From Anisus vortex (taxonomy: Eukaryota > Mollusca > Gastropoda > Planorbidae), in contig OX421505.1 in NCBI GenBank assembly GCA_949126835.1, positions 6,332,587-6,396,586 of the forward strand: 64,000 nt of DNA, read 5' to 3'. Numbering within the stretch: the first letter of the stretch is position 1; each line of letters begins with the position of its first letter. The position numbers and the translations under genes were made by a program. The notes beneath the pieces were generated by a model that saw only the letters and a list, made by a program, of their open reading frames with translations, searched no databases and was not told the origin of the DNA. Shown in pieces: positions 41,581-53,103 of the stretch.

Positions 41581-42040
41581 GCCATTAATTAGGGAAGTAG
41601 TTAAATGTTTTGAAATTGATATAACGGCGAGATATTCCAGTTAAAATGCAAATCCAGTAGTCTAACAGATTTAATTTTGTTTGACCCCGTCCTTGTCAAA
41701 TAACTCACTGAAACGTCCTTCAGAAACATCGGATTCAACAGCCAGTTCTTCTAATTCTATACCGGAAAATATGTTTTTTTTTTCACCAAGATACATCTCT
41801 TGGAGGCCTCTTGCGTGTCATTATGCGTGCCTATTCTGTCACACGTGCCTTCGGTTGCCGACACCTTACCTAGACTTTCTTGCTGTCGCTCTCATTATAT
41901 ATATATATTCGCACTATATATAGCCTATATACTATAATATGAACAATATACAATAATATACATCTTCATTTCGTTTATCTCATATTCTCTTTACCTTACG
42001 AATATTTTTCTTTTCATTTCTCTATTTCTCATTTTCAATT
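41581..42040 (+). repeat. Post-tetranucleotide block
   Basis: First 130 bp match 8220-8350. The rest (ACACGTGCCTTCGG, TATA runs) is not seen in the 8-kb copy and contains an 80-codon frame without a domain. Confidence 0.6.
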
Positions 42041-42596
42041 TGGGTTTTCTCTTCATGTCTCTCTGTCTTTTTCTCTCTCTTTCTCTTTCTTTCTCTCTCT
42101 CTGTCTATCTCTGTCGCCCACTTTCTCTCCCCCTTTATCACTTTCTCTCTCTCTTCTCTCTTTTTCCTTGTCTCTCTTGCACTATCTCTCTCTCTCTCTA
42201 TGTTTTTCCCTCGTTTTAAAGCTAACATTAAGGTAGTACATGACTAAATAAAAGCCTGATTTAATGCATATTTTTTCAGAAGCCAAACTACCCATGAAAC
42301 TGTTTGATCCTGTCGTAGTGTTTTTTTTATCAATCAACTACTTTATTCCTTCTTAAGGAGAAACCCATCTATTACATCAATCAAATCAAAGCGATCACTG
42401 GCTATATTATAGCAGATTTACGTATTTAGATCTACTCCTGATTTCTTCTAAGAAGGTGCTGAAGTGCCTGTATGTCAATTACTAGTGTAGAAACTAAAAA
42501 CGTTATTAAATTTATCTCCTTTACTTTTGGGGTTTCCGCGTAGTATGAAAAATTTTCTTGTGAAAAGTTGATTCCGGCTTACGAAAATGTCTATTG
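42041..42596 (+). repeat. CT-rich tract and following composite block
   Basis: CT-rich module to about 42210, then the block matching 447-823, without the SINE found in the 9- and 47-kb copies. Confidence 0.75.
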
Positions 42597-42815
42597 CAGA
42601 TGTCAGCAACCTACGGAACGAGTGCCAGACTTGGCACGCAGAGCTATTTTCAATGGCACGCTGAGGACTCCCAGAAAGACACTACAAGTCTCTTCTTCAA
42701 GAAACTTAAAATGCTAAATGCTAAAACAGGATGATTTTAATTAAAGATGTTGGCACGGTGGATGATTTGGAAATCTAACTTAGGCACACTATATTCAAAT
42801 GGTTGCCGAACACTG
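42597..42815. mobile_element. hAT-type MITE, family 1 copy d
   Basis: Starts CAGATGTCAGCAACCT, ends GGTTGCCGAACACTG. The right flank is shortened where the minisatellite begins. Confidence 0.7.
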
Positions 42816-42833
42816 CGCTAAGCAATCTTGTCA

Positions 42834-44880
42834 CAAGTTTACTATGGCTTTACTAAGACCTTAATATCATGTCGCAAGTTTACTATGGCTTAACTAAGAC
42901 CTTAATATCATGTCGCAAGTTTACTATGGCTTAACTAAGACCTTAATATCATGTCACAAGTTTACTATGGCTTAACTAAGACCTTAATATCATGTCGCAA
43001 GTTTACTATGGCTTAACTAAGACCTTAATATCATGTCGCAAGTTTACTATGGCTTAACTAAGACCTTAATATCATGTCGCAAGTTTACTATGGCTTAACT
43101 AAGACCTTAATATCATGTCGCAAGTTTACCATGGCTTAACTAAGACCTTAATATCATGTCGAAAGTTTACTATGGCTTAACTAAGACCTTAGTATCATGT
43201 CGCAAGTTTACTATGGCTTAACTAAGACCTTAATATCATGTCGCAAGTTTACTATGTCTTAACTAAGACCTTAATATCATGTCGCAAGTTTACTATGGCT
43301 TAACTAAGACCTTAATATTATGTCGCAAGTTAACTATGGCTTAACTAAGACCTTAATATCATGTCGCAAGTTTACTATGGCTTAACTAAGACCTTAATAT
43401 CATGTCGCAAGTTTACTATGGCTTAACTAAGACCTTAATATCATGTCGCAAGTTTACTATGGCTTAACTAAGACCTTAATATCATGTCGCAAGTTTACTA
43501 TGGCTTAACTAAGACATTAATATCATGTCGCAAGTTTACTATGGCTTAACTAAGACCTTAATATCATGTCGCAAGTTTACTATGGCTTAACTAAGACCTT
43601 AATATCATGTCGAAAGTTTACTATGGCTTAACTAAGACCTTAGTATCATGTCGCAAGTTTACTATGGCTTAACTAAGACCTTAATATCATGTCGCAAGTT
43701 TACTATGGCTTAACTAAGACCTTAATATCATGTCGCAAGTTTACTATGGCTTAACTAAGACCTTAATATCATGTCGCAAGTTTACTATGGCTTAACTAAG
43801 ACCTTAATATCATGTCGCAAGTTTACTATGGCTTAACTAAGACCTTAATATTAAGTCGCAAGTTTACTATGGCTTAACTAAGACCTTAATATCATGTCGC
43901 AAATTTACTATGGCTTAACTAAGACCTTAATATCATGTCGCAAGTTTACTATTGGCTTAACTAAGACCTTAATATCATGTCGAAAGTTTACTATGGCTTA
44001 ACTAAGACCTTAGTATCATGTCGCAAGTTTACTATGGCTTAACTAAGACCTTAATATCATGTCGCAAGTTTACTATGGCTTATCTAAGACCTTAATATCA
44101 TGTCGCAAGTTTACTATGGATTATCTAAGACATTAATATCATGTCGCAGGTTTACTATGGCTTAACTAAGACCTTAATATCATATCGCAAGTTAACTATG
44201 GCTTAACTAAGACCTTAATATCATGTTGCAAGTTTACTATGGCTTAACTAAGACCTTAATATCATGTCGCAAGTTTACTATGGCTTAACAAAGACCTTAA
44301 TATTATGTCGCAAGTTTACTATGGCTTAACTAAGACCTTAATATCATTTCGCAAGTTTACTATGGCTTAATTAAGACCTTAATATAATGTTGCAAGTTTA
44401 CTATGGCTTAACTAAGACCTTAATTTCATGACGCAAGTTTACTATGGCTTATCTAAGACCTTAATATCATGTCGCAAGTTTACTTTGGCTTAACTAAGAC
44501 CTTAATATCATTTCGCAAGTTTACTTTGGCTCAACTAAGACCTTAATATCATGTCGCAAGTTTACTATGGCTTAACTAAGACCTTAATATCATTTCGTAA
44601 GTTTACTATGGCCTCACTAAGACCTTAATATCATGTCGCAAGTTTACTATGCCTTAACTAAGACCTTAATATCATGTCGCAAGTTTACTATGGCTTAACT
44701 AAGACCTTAATATCATGTCGCAAGTTTACTATGGCTTAAGTAATACCATAATATCATGTCGCAAGTTTACTATGGCTTAACTAAGACCTTAATATCATGT
44801 CGCAAGTTTACTATGGCTTAACTAAGCCCTTAATATCATGTCGCAAGTTTACTTTGGCTTAACTAAGGCCTTAATATCAT
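42834..44880 (+). repeat. 41-bp minisatellite, about 50 units
   Basis: Unit contains AAGTTTACTATGGCTTAACT and AAGACCTTAATATCATGTCG. 2047 bp is close to 50 units, with scattered point variants. Paired variants (GAAAG start plus TTAGTATC) recur at 43161, 43612 and 43982, that is 11 and 9 units apart, indicating internal block duplication. Confidence 0.95.
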
Positions 44881-45302
44881 GCTGTGGGTAGCAAGAAAAA
44901 GATGAACTCTGTGTCACAGGCCCCTAAAAAGCATAATTAGTCCGACGGGATACTTTGTGTTTTGTTTTTACTAATAAGACCACTATAAAAGCACAATTCT
45001 GTGAAACCCAGCCTAGGATACGAAACCATTTTTATATATTATATAGCTGTCTTTACTATATAGAACATACACATGAAATTTTTAGGATACCTCTATGGAG
45101 AAAAATGGAATAGAAAGACTAGCTTAGTGTTGAAAGATATCTGGTAGGAGAGACAGAGGAAGATAAAGAATAACATACGTGGAAAGTCTGGACGAATGGA
45201 CCACAAACAATGGCTGTAAGCAGTAACGACTTCCTTGAAACAGCTAACAACCGAGAGAAATGGACAGTCATGATCGCCGATGTCTGTTCCAGACCAGACA
45301 CC

Positions 45303-45343
<41 letters not shown>
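44881..45343 (+). mobile_element. LINE 3'-end fragment (RTE-like), copy e
   Basis: The most complete copy. It reads through RDRGRQR-like basic residues, YVESL, WTTNNGC, SNDFLETANNREKW and VMIADVCSRPDT in shifting frames, then a GAT tail of about 40 bp. Pattern fits the C-terminus and 3' end of an RTE-type LINE. Confidence 0.75.
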
Positions 45344-45345
<2 letters not shown>

Positions 45346-46149
45346 TGTTCTTAGATTTACATCTTCTCGTATATTATATTGAGAACAAAGCATAAAAGGA
45401 AAAAGAAATCTAATTAATAGTCTTTTTTAATTCTCAAATTGACATCTTCTACACGGGCAATGATTTATTGTTATTATAGCCTTTATCACTATAGTGTCTG
45501 TTATCATTAACGCTAATCTAACGTAATTACAGTTAGCCTTATTTTCATAAGCGATAAACACTTGTTGTTTAACTAGGATAATTAAAGTGTTTTCTCTGAG
45601 CATGTGTTTTTGTTTTTTATGTAGGTAATAAATGAAAACAAATGCATGGGAACGATAACAGTTGTAACTTATGTCTGAAGTAATTTTAATCATAGTAGGC
45701 CTACTTAGCATCTGTATGCACGTCAAGACTTGTTACGATTTATAGTCTTTGCCAGGTTGACTTGGGTCAGAAAGAAGTAATAAGAAGGGAACAGTATACA
45801 CCAGGCTTCCTGCATAATGCAAGACACAAACTAAAACCATTGACGCAATAACTTCTATGTAAATAGAGAGCCTTTAACATATAAGATAAATGGAGCATTA
45901 AATGAAATAAAGAATCCAGATAAATATAGTCTAGTGTTGTTGTTTTTTATAAATCCAGATAAATATAGTCTAGTGTTGTTGTTTTTTATAAATCCAGATA
46001 AATATAGTCTAGTGTTGTTGTTTTTTATAAATCTTTTATATGCATTTTCATACAGTATACATTTTTTTAATATTTTCACTCAAACTTTTCAAATTCACCT
46101 ATTGAGTATTTAAGTCATTGTTTCCAGTTGAAATAAACAGTAAGTACTG
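45344..46149 (+). repeat. Post-GAT block with 39-bp tandem triplication
   Basis: Matches 3550-4310. Units at 45913, 45952 and 45991 (AATCCAGATAAATATAGTCT core) are a local triplication of a sequence single in the 4.1-kb copy. The minus frame with three identical short peptides follows from this. Confidence 0.8.
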
Positions 46150-46270
46150 TGATTGTGTATGGGACACGGTGGACGAGTGAATCCACTAGTATGTCGCAAC
46201 TACATAAACTGGTGAATGCTGCTTCATCGGCCATATGATCAATTTGGTCCGACGGGTACTTTACTTGGAC
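46150..46270 (+). mobile_element. SINE family 1, internally deleted form
   Basis: Same head-to-tail junction as at 4311. Here it runs directly into the CT-rich module, closing the composite unit head to tail. Confidence 0.7.
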
Positions 46271-46289
46271 AGTTTAAATAAATAGAATT

Positions 46290-46625
46290 TTCATTTCTCT
46301 AATTCTCATTTACTCTTTTGTTTTTCTCTTCATGTCTCTCTCTCTGTCTCTCGCATTCTCTTTCTTTATCTGTCTCTCTTTCTTCCTATTTTTCTCTCTT
46401 CCTTTCTCTCACTTTCTATGTCTCTTTCTCTCTCTTTCTCTCTCTCTGTCTCTCTCTTTCTCTCTCTGTCGCCCACTTTCTTTTCTTCTCTTTTTCTCTA
46501 TCTCTTCTTTTTCTCCTTCTCTCTCTCTGTCATTGTCAATCTCTGTATCTTTCTCTCTCTCTCTCTTCTCTATTTTTCTTTGTCCCTCATCCACTCTCTT
46601 TCTCTCTCTCTCTGTTTCTTTCTCA
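46290..46625 (+). repeat. CT-rich low-complexity tract
   Basis: Four overlapping Ser/Leu/Phe or Arg/Glu/Lys-rich frames here are composition artefacts. Confidence 0.9.
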
Positions 46626-47092
46626 TTTAAAAGCTAACATTAAGGAAGTACACGACTAAATAAGCCCCGGATTTAACGCATATCCTTTCAGTAGCCAAAC
46701 AGAGAAACTGATCCTGACTTAGTTATTTTTTTGTCAAGCAACACCTGTATTCATTCTTAGGGACAAACTAATATATTCAATCAATCAAGACTAAATTAGC
46801 GACCACTGGCTATTTTACAGCAGAAGTACGTATTTACTCCAAATTTCTTATAAGAAGGGGTTGAATTGCCTGTTTGTCAATGAATAGTCTAGAAATTATA
46901 CAAGTAAGTATATTACCCGACGGACCGTATTGATCCATAGGTCCGATGAAGCAGCGTTCACCAGTTTCTGTGGCGACGGCATACTAGGTGATTATGTAGC
47001 CAGCACTATGCGCATCCGCCTTTACTTTACCCCATTTAAGGTCCGGTACCTATCAGTGCAAAGTTGATTCTGGCTTAAGAAAATCTAAGTTG
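46626..47092 (+). repeat. Composite block with truncated antisense SINE
   Basis: Block matching 447-823. From about 46895 to 47055 it contains the 3' part of the same antisense SINE as at 9077, at the same site (CTAGAAATTATACAAGTAAG), with the head lost by a deletion. Confidence 0.75.
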
Positions 47093-47304
47093 CAGAGGTA
47101 GGCAACCTACGGCATGTGTGCCAGACTTGGCACGCGGAGCTATGTTCAATGGCACGCTGAAGACTCACAGAAAGGCTCTACAAGTCTCTTCTTCAAGATA
47201 CTAGAAGTGCTAAAACAGGGTGATCTTAATTAAGAATGTTGGCACGGTGGGTGAATTACAAATCTAACTTAGGCACACTAATGTCAAACGGTTGCCAGCC
47301 ACTG
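47093..47304. mobile_element. hAT-type MITE, family 1 copy e
   Basis: Starts CAGAGGTAGGCAACCT and ends GGTTGCCAGCCACTG. Confidence 0.7.
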
Positions 47305-47350
47305 CTCAATCGGAAGAAAACTCTCATGAATCTTGTCACAAGTTTAATAT

Positions 47351-47634
47351 GGCTGAACAAAGACCTTAATATAATTGGCTTAACTAAGACTTTAATATCA
47401 TTGGCTTAACTAAGACTTTAATATCATTGGCTTAACTAAGACCTTAATATCATTGGCTTAACTAAGACCTTAATATCATTGGCTTAACTAAGACATTAAT
47501 ATCATTAACTTAACTAAGACCTTAATATCATTGGCTTAACTAAGACATTAATATCATTAACTTAAATAAGACCTTAATATCATTGGCTTAACTAAGACCT
47601 TAATATCATTAACTTAACTAAGACCTTAATATTA
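47351..47634 (+). repeat. 26-bp minisatellite, about 11 units
   Basis: Unit GGCTTAACTAAGACCTTAAT plus ATCATT. It is the 41-bp unit without its first 15 bases. It alternates TTGGCTT and TTAACTT forms in the second half. Confidence 0.92.
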
Positions 47635-47635
47635 T

Positions 47636-48330
47636 GCCGTGGGTAGCGAGAAAATGATGTCTCCAGCCATACAAAGCATAATTAGTCCGACGGGATACTT
47701 TTTCTTTTTACTAATAAGACCACTATAAAAGCAAAATTCTTTGAAACCCAGCCTAGGACACGAAACCATTGTTATATATTATAAACCTCAGGGCCGTATT
47801 TAGGATTGTGGGGGCCCTGTTCCCAAGGGCCAAATTTATGTGGGGGCCCCCTCGTGCACTTGACCCTGCCAGTGTCACTTTACAATCAAATATGATTTCC
47901 AATTCACAGTATTTCTTCATTGTGCGCTTCTACAATAGCAATGTTCTAATTGCCGAAAGAAAATACTATTTTTTTTTATTTTGGAAAATGTGGGGGCCCC
48001 TTTTATGTCGGGGCCCCTGTTCCATAGGAACATATGGAACCGCCTAAATACGCCTCTGATAAAGCTATTGTAACTATATGGAACATACACATGAAATTTT
48101 TAGGATACCTCTTTGGGGAAAATGCAATAGAAAGACTTGCTTAGTGTGGATAGATATCTGGTAGGAGAGACAAAGGAAAACAAAGAAAAACATACGTGGA
48201 AAACCTGAACGAATTGACAACAAACAATGGCTGTAAGCAGTAACGACTTCCTGAAACAGCTAACAACTGTGAGAAATGGAGAGTCATGATTGCCGATGTC
48301 TGTTCCAAACATGACAACTGATGATGATGA
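47636..48330 (+). mobile_element. LINE 3'-end fragment (RTE-like), copy f
   Basis: Same LINE end as 44881-45343, split by the hAT MITE at 47789-48058. Ends with a very short GAT tail at 48318. Confidence 0.7.
47789..48058. mobile_element. hAT-type MITE, family 4
   Basis: Ends CAGGGCCGTATTTAGG and CCTAAATACGCCTCTG are inverted repeats. Flanks ATAAACCT and ATAAAGCT match at 7 of 8 bases. The paralogous LINE copy at about 45030 has the uninterrupted TATATTATATAGCTGTC. Interior has GGGGCCCC runs; the 92-codon frame over it is not a gene. Confidence 0.85.
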
Positions 48331-49424
48331 TATCTCTCTTTAGATTTAAATATTCACATTCAGAAGAAAGGATAAAAAAAAAGATAATTGTTTGTATTAT
48401 TCTGAAAGCTACATCTTCAATACGGACACTGATTTATGGTTATTAAAGCCATTATTACTCACTATTGTGTCTGTTATCAATATGGCTAATATAACGTAAT
48501 TACATTTAGCCGTCTTTTAGTAAGTGTTGTTTACCTAGGGTAATTATAGTGTTTTCTTTGAGCATTTTGTTTTTATGTACGTAATGAATGAAAACAAAGT
48601 ATGGCAACTATATTTTCCCGTAGACTATAATATACATGAACCGCTTGCTTTAATATTTCTGCTATATGAGACTTGAAACACCGATGATCGGATTTCCCGA
48701 TTATAAACAACGTAATTGCTATACAGGAAATAAAGTTATTGATATACAAGTTCCGTTTTATTAAATAACTATGATTTTCTCAATGAAAAATTAAAATCGA
48801 AAGTAGTACAGAGCGAAAATATTTATAGATCAGTGTTGTGTGAGCACAGGAAAAGAACATAAGCTCTAAAAATAGAGCAGGCGGTCCATCTTATTATAGT
48901 CAATGATAATAGGATTAATAGGCCTACAAGTATTCATTTAAAGTCGAAAAAGAATGCGATTTAATAAAACGGAACTTGTCTAACAATTACTTCATTTAGA
49001 ATCGGGTATTGCAAAAAAAAAAAAAAATAAGATAATAGCATAAAAAACTAAAGCAAGCGGTCCATGTATATTATAGTCTATGATTTTTAGACTTGTTACG
49101 ATTTATAGTCTGCCAGGGTAACTGGGGTAAGAAAGAAGTAATTAGAAAGAAAATTAATACACCACGCATATTGCAAAATACTAGACTTAACTGAAACCAT
49201 TACTCGCAATAACATTCTACATAAAAAGACCGCCTGTAATATATACAATAAGTGGTAAAAGGAGTATTAAATGTATTAAAGAACTGATATTTGTTATATA
49301 AATCTTTTATAAGCATTTTCGTATACATTTTATTTTCTCTGTTTTTTGCTCAAATTTCTTGGATTCACATCTCGACTATTTAAGTCATCATTTCCACTTG
49401 ATAAACAGAACGTACGTTGATTGT
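48331..49424 (+). repeat. Post-GAT block interrupted by a MITE
   Basis: Matches 3550-4310 before 48620 and after 49081. Confidence 0.7.
48621..49080. mobile_element. Foldback-like MITE with TA target
   Basis: TA then GACTATAATATACATGAACC at the left; the right end is its complement followed by TA. Inside, CAAGTTCCGTTTTATTAAAT (about 48750) and its complement (about 48958) are also inverted, so the arms fold far inward. A second, inner right-end motif lies near 48870-48901, at the length of the 13772-14027 copy. Confidence 0.7.
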
Positions 49425-49530
49425 GTATGCGGCACAGTGGCCGATTGAATCCCCTAGTATGCCGAGGCCACAGAAACTGGTGAACGTTGCCTCAACGGCC
49501 CTAAGGATTGATTTGGTCCGACGGGTACTT
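49425..49530 (+). mobile_element. SINE family 1, internally deleted form
   Basis: Third copy with the deletion junction (CCGATTGAATCCCCTAGTAT). Confidence 0.7.
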
Positions 49531-49980
49531 TACTTACTACTCTTCTTGTGTATAGTGTACAGTTTACATTATGTACAGTGTACAAGTTACATTATGATTA
49601 ACAAAATATGTGGCGCCTTAATTATTTAAATGTTTTGTTTTTCAGTTAGCTCATACGCAGCTCATAATAATACTTAAGTTGAAAATATTTGTTTCAGCAA
49701 TTTTTAAAATTATAGCGCCTCTCTTGCTAAATATTTAAAAACAATATCATTATTCAAGGTACTAGTAATTCTAAAAGGTTAAACATTTATGAATGTAAAA
49801 TAAACTAACTTTGGAAAGTAGACAATGAGTTTATTTACATTATAAAAGGAATAGATATAATTTAGATAATTTAGATAAAGAAACATAAAAACAGCACCAA
49901 TTTGTTTTTTAATTTATTTCACATGTTCAACTGTTTGATCAATAAATCAGCAAATAAATAAATAAATATATTGCAGCGCG
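49531..49980. other. AT-rich spacer, no recognised feature
   Basis: Includes a short duplicated TGTACAGTTTACATTATG-like pair near 49556 and 49585 and an (AAAT) run before the next SINE. Confidence 0.4.
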
Positions 49981-50200
49981 ATATCCTAACGTTACCAAGG
50001 TCCTTGGTTCAAATCCTGGTAAAGGCTTAGATTTTTTTCCAAGGGTTTCCCTGAATCTACACATCTCTGATGGGTACATGCGCATTAGTTGGGATAAAGT
50101 ACAGGCGAATGGCCACACATCTCCTTGTATTACGAGGTCACAGAAATTGGTGAACGAAGCTTCATCGGCCTTATGATCAATTTGGTCCGATGGTACTTTT
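49981..50200 (+). mobile_element. SINE family 1 copy
   Basis: Box-B GGTTCAAATCCTGG, TTTCCCTGAATCTACACATC, AAATTGGTGAACGAAGC, tail TTTGGTCCGATGGTAC. The extreme head is degraded. Confidence 0.8.
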
Positions 50201-51100
50201 CTTGGACAGTTTAAATAAATAGCATTTCAGTTTGTATAAAAAGAGACCATAAGAGTAATTAATGATCAAGACACAAAGTATGGTCTCTGGGCGAAGCATT
50301 CATGAATGGACGTTACAATAATATGTTTTACAGAAGTATCGGATGAAAGTGATATATGAGGAATGTCGAAGAATGCATGCAAGTTATACAGCCACAGCCC
50401 ACGATAAACCATACATTAATTACATTCAGGGCCTTATCTAGAACCGTTGAGGCCCATATGGGATTACGGTGCTATAGCGTACCGAAGGTCCGGAGGCTCA
50501 ATTCATGGTTGAAAGGCTAGAACAGGTGTCAAACATTACATGTGAAAAAATTTAAAAAGATATAAAGTCTGCATTTTCTATTACAATTGGATTGATTTAT
50601 AACTCCACGTATATATATTATTATAGCTCAGAACCATACATTGCACTTATCTAAATGTAAAAGTCCGGCATTTTCTACTACAATGTATTGCTTGAGTACT
50701 CCATACATATACCGGTATGAAGCTCAGTGGTCCATCCTGGCAGCCTTACTGCAATATAATATTTATTTCATTCTCAATGTGATTGAGAATTCTAAAAAAT
50801 AGTCTGGAATATATATATGTAACATCTATCTATATTTAAACGGAATGGATACCTTGTCATCATTCTACTTGGGTAGATAATGTAGTGTTCACAAGTGTAC
50901 ATATAAATTATTTCGTCATATAATATTTATATAATTATCACTTTTTTTCGTAGTTTGATCCTTTTGTAGCTTTAAGTTGCAAGCCATTTATTATTTTATA
51001 TTACAAAAAAAAATAAAAATTAAATGAATTGAAAAAAAATTTGTTAGTAATATTGACCTTAAAAACAGTTTTATTATCTCCCTTTTGTTAAGTGCAAGTG
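50201..51100 (+). repeat. Composite spacers, AT-rich block and repeat H copy 7
   Basis: GGTCTCTGG and CATTCAGGGCC modules to about 50545, a shortened AT-rich block without the RT fragment, and repeat H from the hairpin near 50772. Its TATTTATATAATTATCACTT stretch is the empty site for the Helitron. Confidence 0.75.
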
Positions 51101-51724
51101 CAAGTGACCTCTTTGTCGCCTCAAAAAAGCTTTCATGTGCGATATAATATGTTCAACCAGAACCAAGAACATAGAAGTAGACTAAATGCCTAGCAGTTGA
51201 GAATAGCAGACGACTTTCCTAAGCAGCTTCCTTCCAGATTTATCCGCAAATTGGAACTTGTTGATGCTCAGTATTTGAATTTCTTATATTTAACTTGCTG
51301 CTTTTTAAAATCGTCAATATCCTTCCAATTGAAAAACATATGGAGATTTAAGTCGGTAATATTAAACAAATCAGGCTCGATAAGATGAATGATCATGAAT
51401 TAAATGACTTGTTAATAATATGTTTTACAAAAGGATCGGACGAAAGTGATATTTGAGTAATTTCGAAGAATGCATGCAAGTATTACAGCCACATCGAACA
51501 ATAAACAATACATTAATTACATTCAGGGCCTTAAGTAGAACCGTTGAGGCCTATTCGGGATTACGGTGCTATAGCGTACCGAAGGTCCCGAGGCTCAATT
51601 CGTGGTTGAAAGGCTAGAATAGGTGTCAAACAATAGATGTGGGAAAATAAAAAAAAAACACTGGGCATTGTCCTGGCCTCACAATATCTTAGTGTGTCTT
51701 TGCCACCGAAGCTCTAAGCTCTGC
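51101..51724 (+). repeat. Composite modules between repeat H and RT fragment
   Basis: Pre-tetranucleotide block (with the intact AATTGAAA site of MITE family 2) joined directly to the ATTTGAGTAA and CATTCAGGGCC modules; the whole tetranucleotide-to-SINE part is missing in this copy. Confidence 0.7.
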
Positions 51725-51965
51725 TCTACCGGATCAAATCACGCAGTTGCTGAAATAGTGCAGAGAACGACAAAAAACCCTTTTTAATACGTTCATAGAC
51801 CTGACTAAAACGTATACAAATAATTCATCAAAGTACATCATGTAAGCTGAGAGCGCATTTCACATATAACTATTAATACATATATAATGCAATAATATAA
51901 CAGGGATCAAAGACATGTTTAGCAAAGGTAAATATTAATATAATGTGATTTTAATTATTTTTTTA
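51725..51965 (+). pseudogene. LINE reverse transcriptase fragment and AT-rich block
   Basis: RT fragment to about 51842 with the usual junction, then the AT-rich block. Frame disrupted. Confidence 0.5.
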
Positions 51966-51966
51966 A

Positions 51967-52046
<80 letters not shown>
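51966..52046. repeat. (AT)n microsatellite
   Basis: About 80 bp of nearly pure alternating AT. Confidence 0.97.
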
Positions 52047-52048
<2 letters not shown>

Positions 52049-52057
52049 CAGTGACAC

Positions 52058-53103
52058 ACAGTCATTGGTCAGGGTTGTCAACGACCTACTATGCACATCG
52101 AACTCGGGTCATGTGTCTATACTGACAATGCTCGATCTGTCTGCCGCTTTTCACACTCTTGACCATGAGATCCTGATTGACAGGTTTGCAACCACTTTTT
52201 GCTGCTCGGGTTGTGTTCTTCGTTGGCTTAGGTCATACCTGTCCGAACCCACTTAAAGTGTTGCTATAGATGAGTTCGTCTCGGCACCTTCAACGCTGAA
52301 ATATGGAGTTCCACAGGGATATGTTCTGGGACCAGTGAATTTGCTATGTATGTGTATCCACTCGGCCAGGTCATCAAACCGTTCGGATTATTTTCTAATG
52401 ACACACAACTGTACGATTATGCGGTCTTTCTTGAGGCCCCTCGTCTCGCTGCAAAGGTCAGTTGTGCGATCGCCAATGTCTATTCGTAGTCGGGGAGAAA
52501 TGGGCTTAAAATGAATGAGGAAAAAACAGAGATAATCAGAATTGGAACCAAGAGTAATTTGGCAAAATTCACTGGTCCAGAATCTATCACTGTAATAAAC
52601 TGTTAAGTGCCATTTGTTGACAAGGTGAAGAATCTTGGTGTTATATTGGATCCCTCGCTGTCTTTCGACCATCATATAACTCATATGTGCAGAGGTCTAT
52701 ATCTACAGTTGCGTAGAATCGGCCAAATACGACCCTATTTGTCCACTGATTCTGCAAAGACACTGGCAGTCGCCCTGATACTTTCGCGTATCGACTATTG
52801 TAACGCCCTGCTAGCCGGCCTGCCCGAAGACAAAGTCGCCAGGCTACAGCGAATACAGAACAGTACTGTGCGTTTAATATATGCAAGTCTAAACGAGTCT
52901 CGGGAACCGCCCTTCTACGCTCGCTCCATTGGCTCCCCGTGAAGGCCAGAATTGAGTACAAGGTGGCGCTACTTTGCCATCAGTGCATTTTTTAACAACA
53001 AGTTTCCGTCATATCTCAAGGAACTAATCCCACCTTATGTCCCGCAAAGAACACTTCATTCTGCCAACTCATCGCTTCTGGAAGAGCACCGTTTCTCTCT
53101 GAC
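52058..53103 (+). pseudogene. CR1/jockey-like LINE reverse transcriptase, broken
   Basis: Plus-strand pieces in several frames. 52065-52256: MLDLSAAFHTLDHEIL, the palm motif usually SAAFDTLDH, here with Asp changed to His, then VLRWLRSYLS. About 52300: YGVPQG. 52500-52600: LKMNEEKTEIIRIG. 52607-52942: KNLGVILDPSLSFDHHI, ALILSRIDYCNALLAGLPED and RLQRIQNSTVRLI. After 52942 the HWLPVKARIEYKV continuation is in another frame. The catalytic FADD box is replaced (FSNDTQL-like, FLMTH in reading). Stops and shifts make it non-functional. It ends abruptly where repeat H begins. Confidence 0.85.

Noticed and set aside
42834..44880. CRISPR-like array of about 50 direct repeats
   Set aside because: The 41-bp units are contiguous with no unique spacers, in a eukaryotic repeat context.
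52388..52961. Minus-strand frames of 98 and 106 codons
   Set aside because: Antisense shadows of the broken LINE reverse transcriptase.
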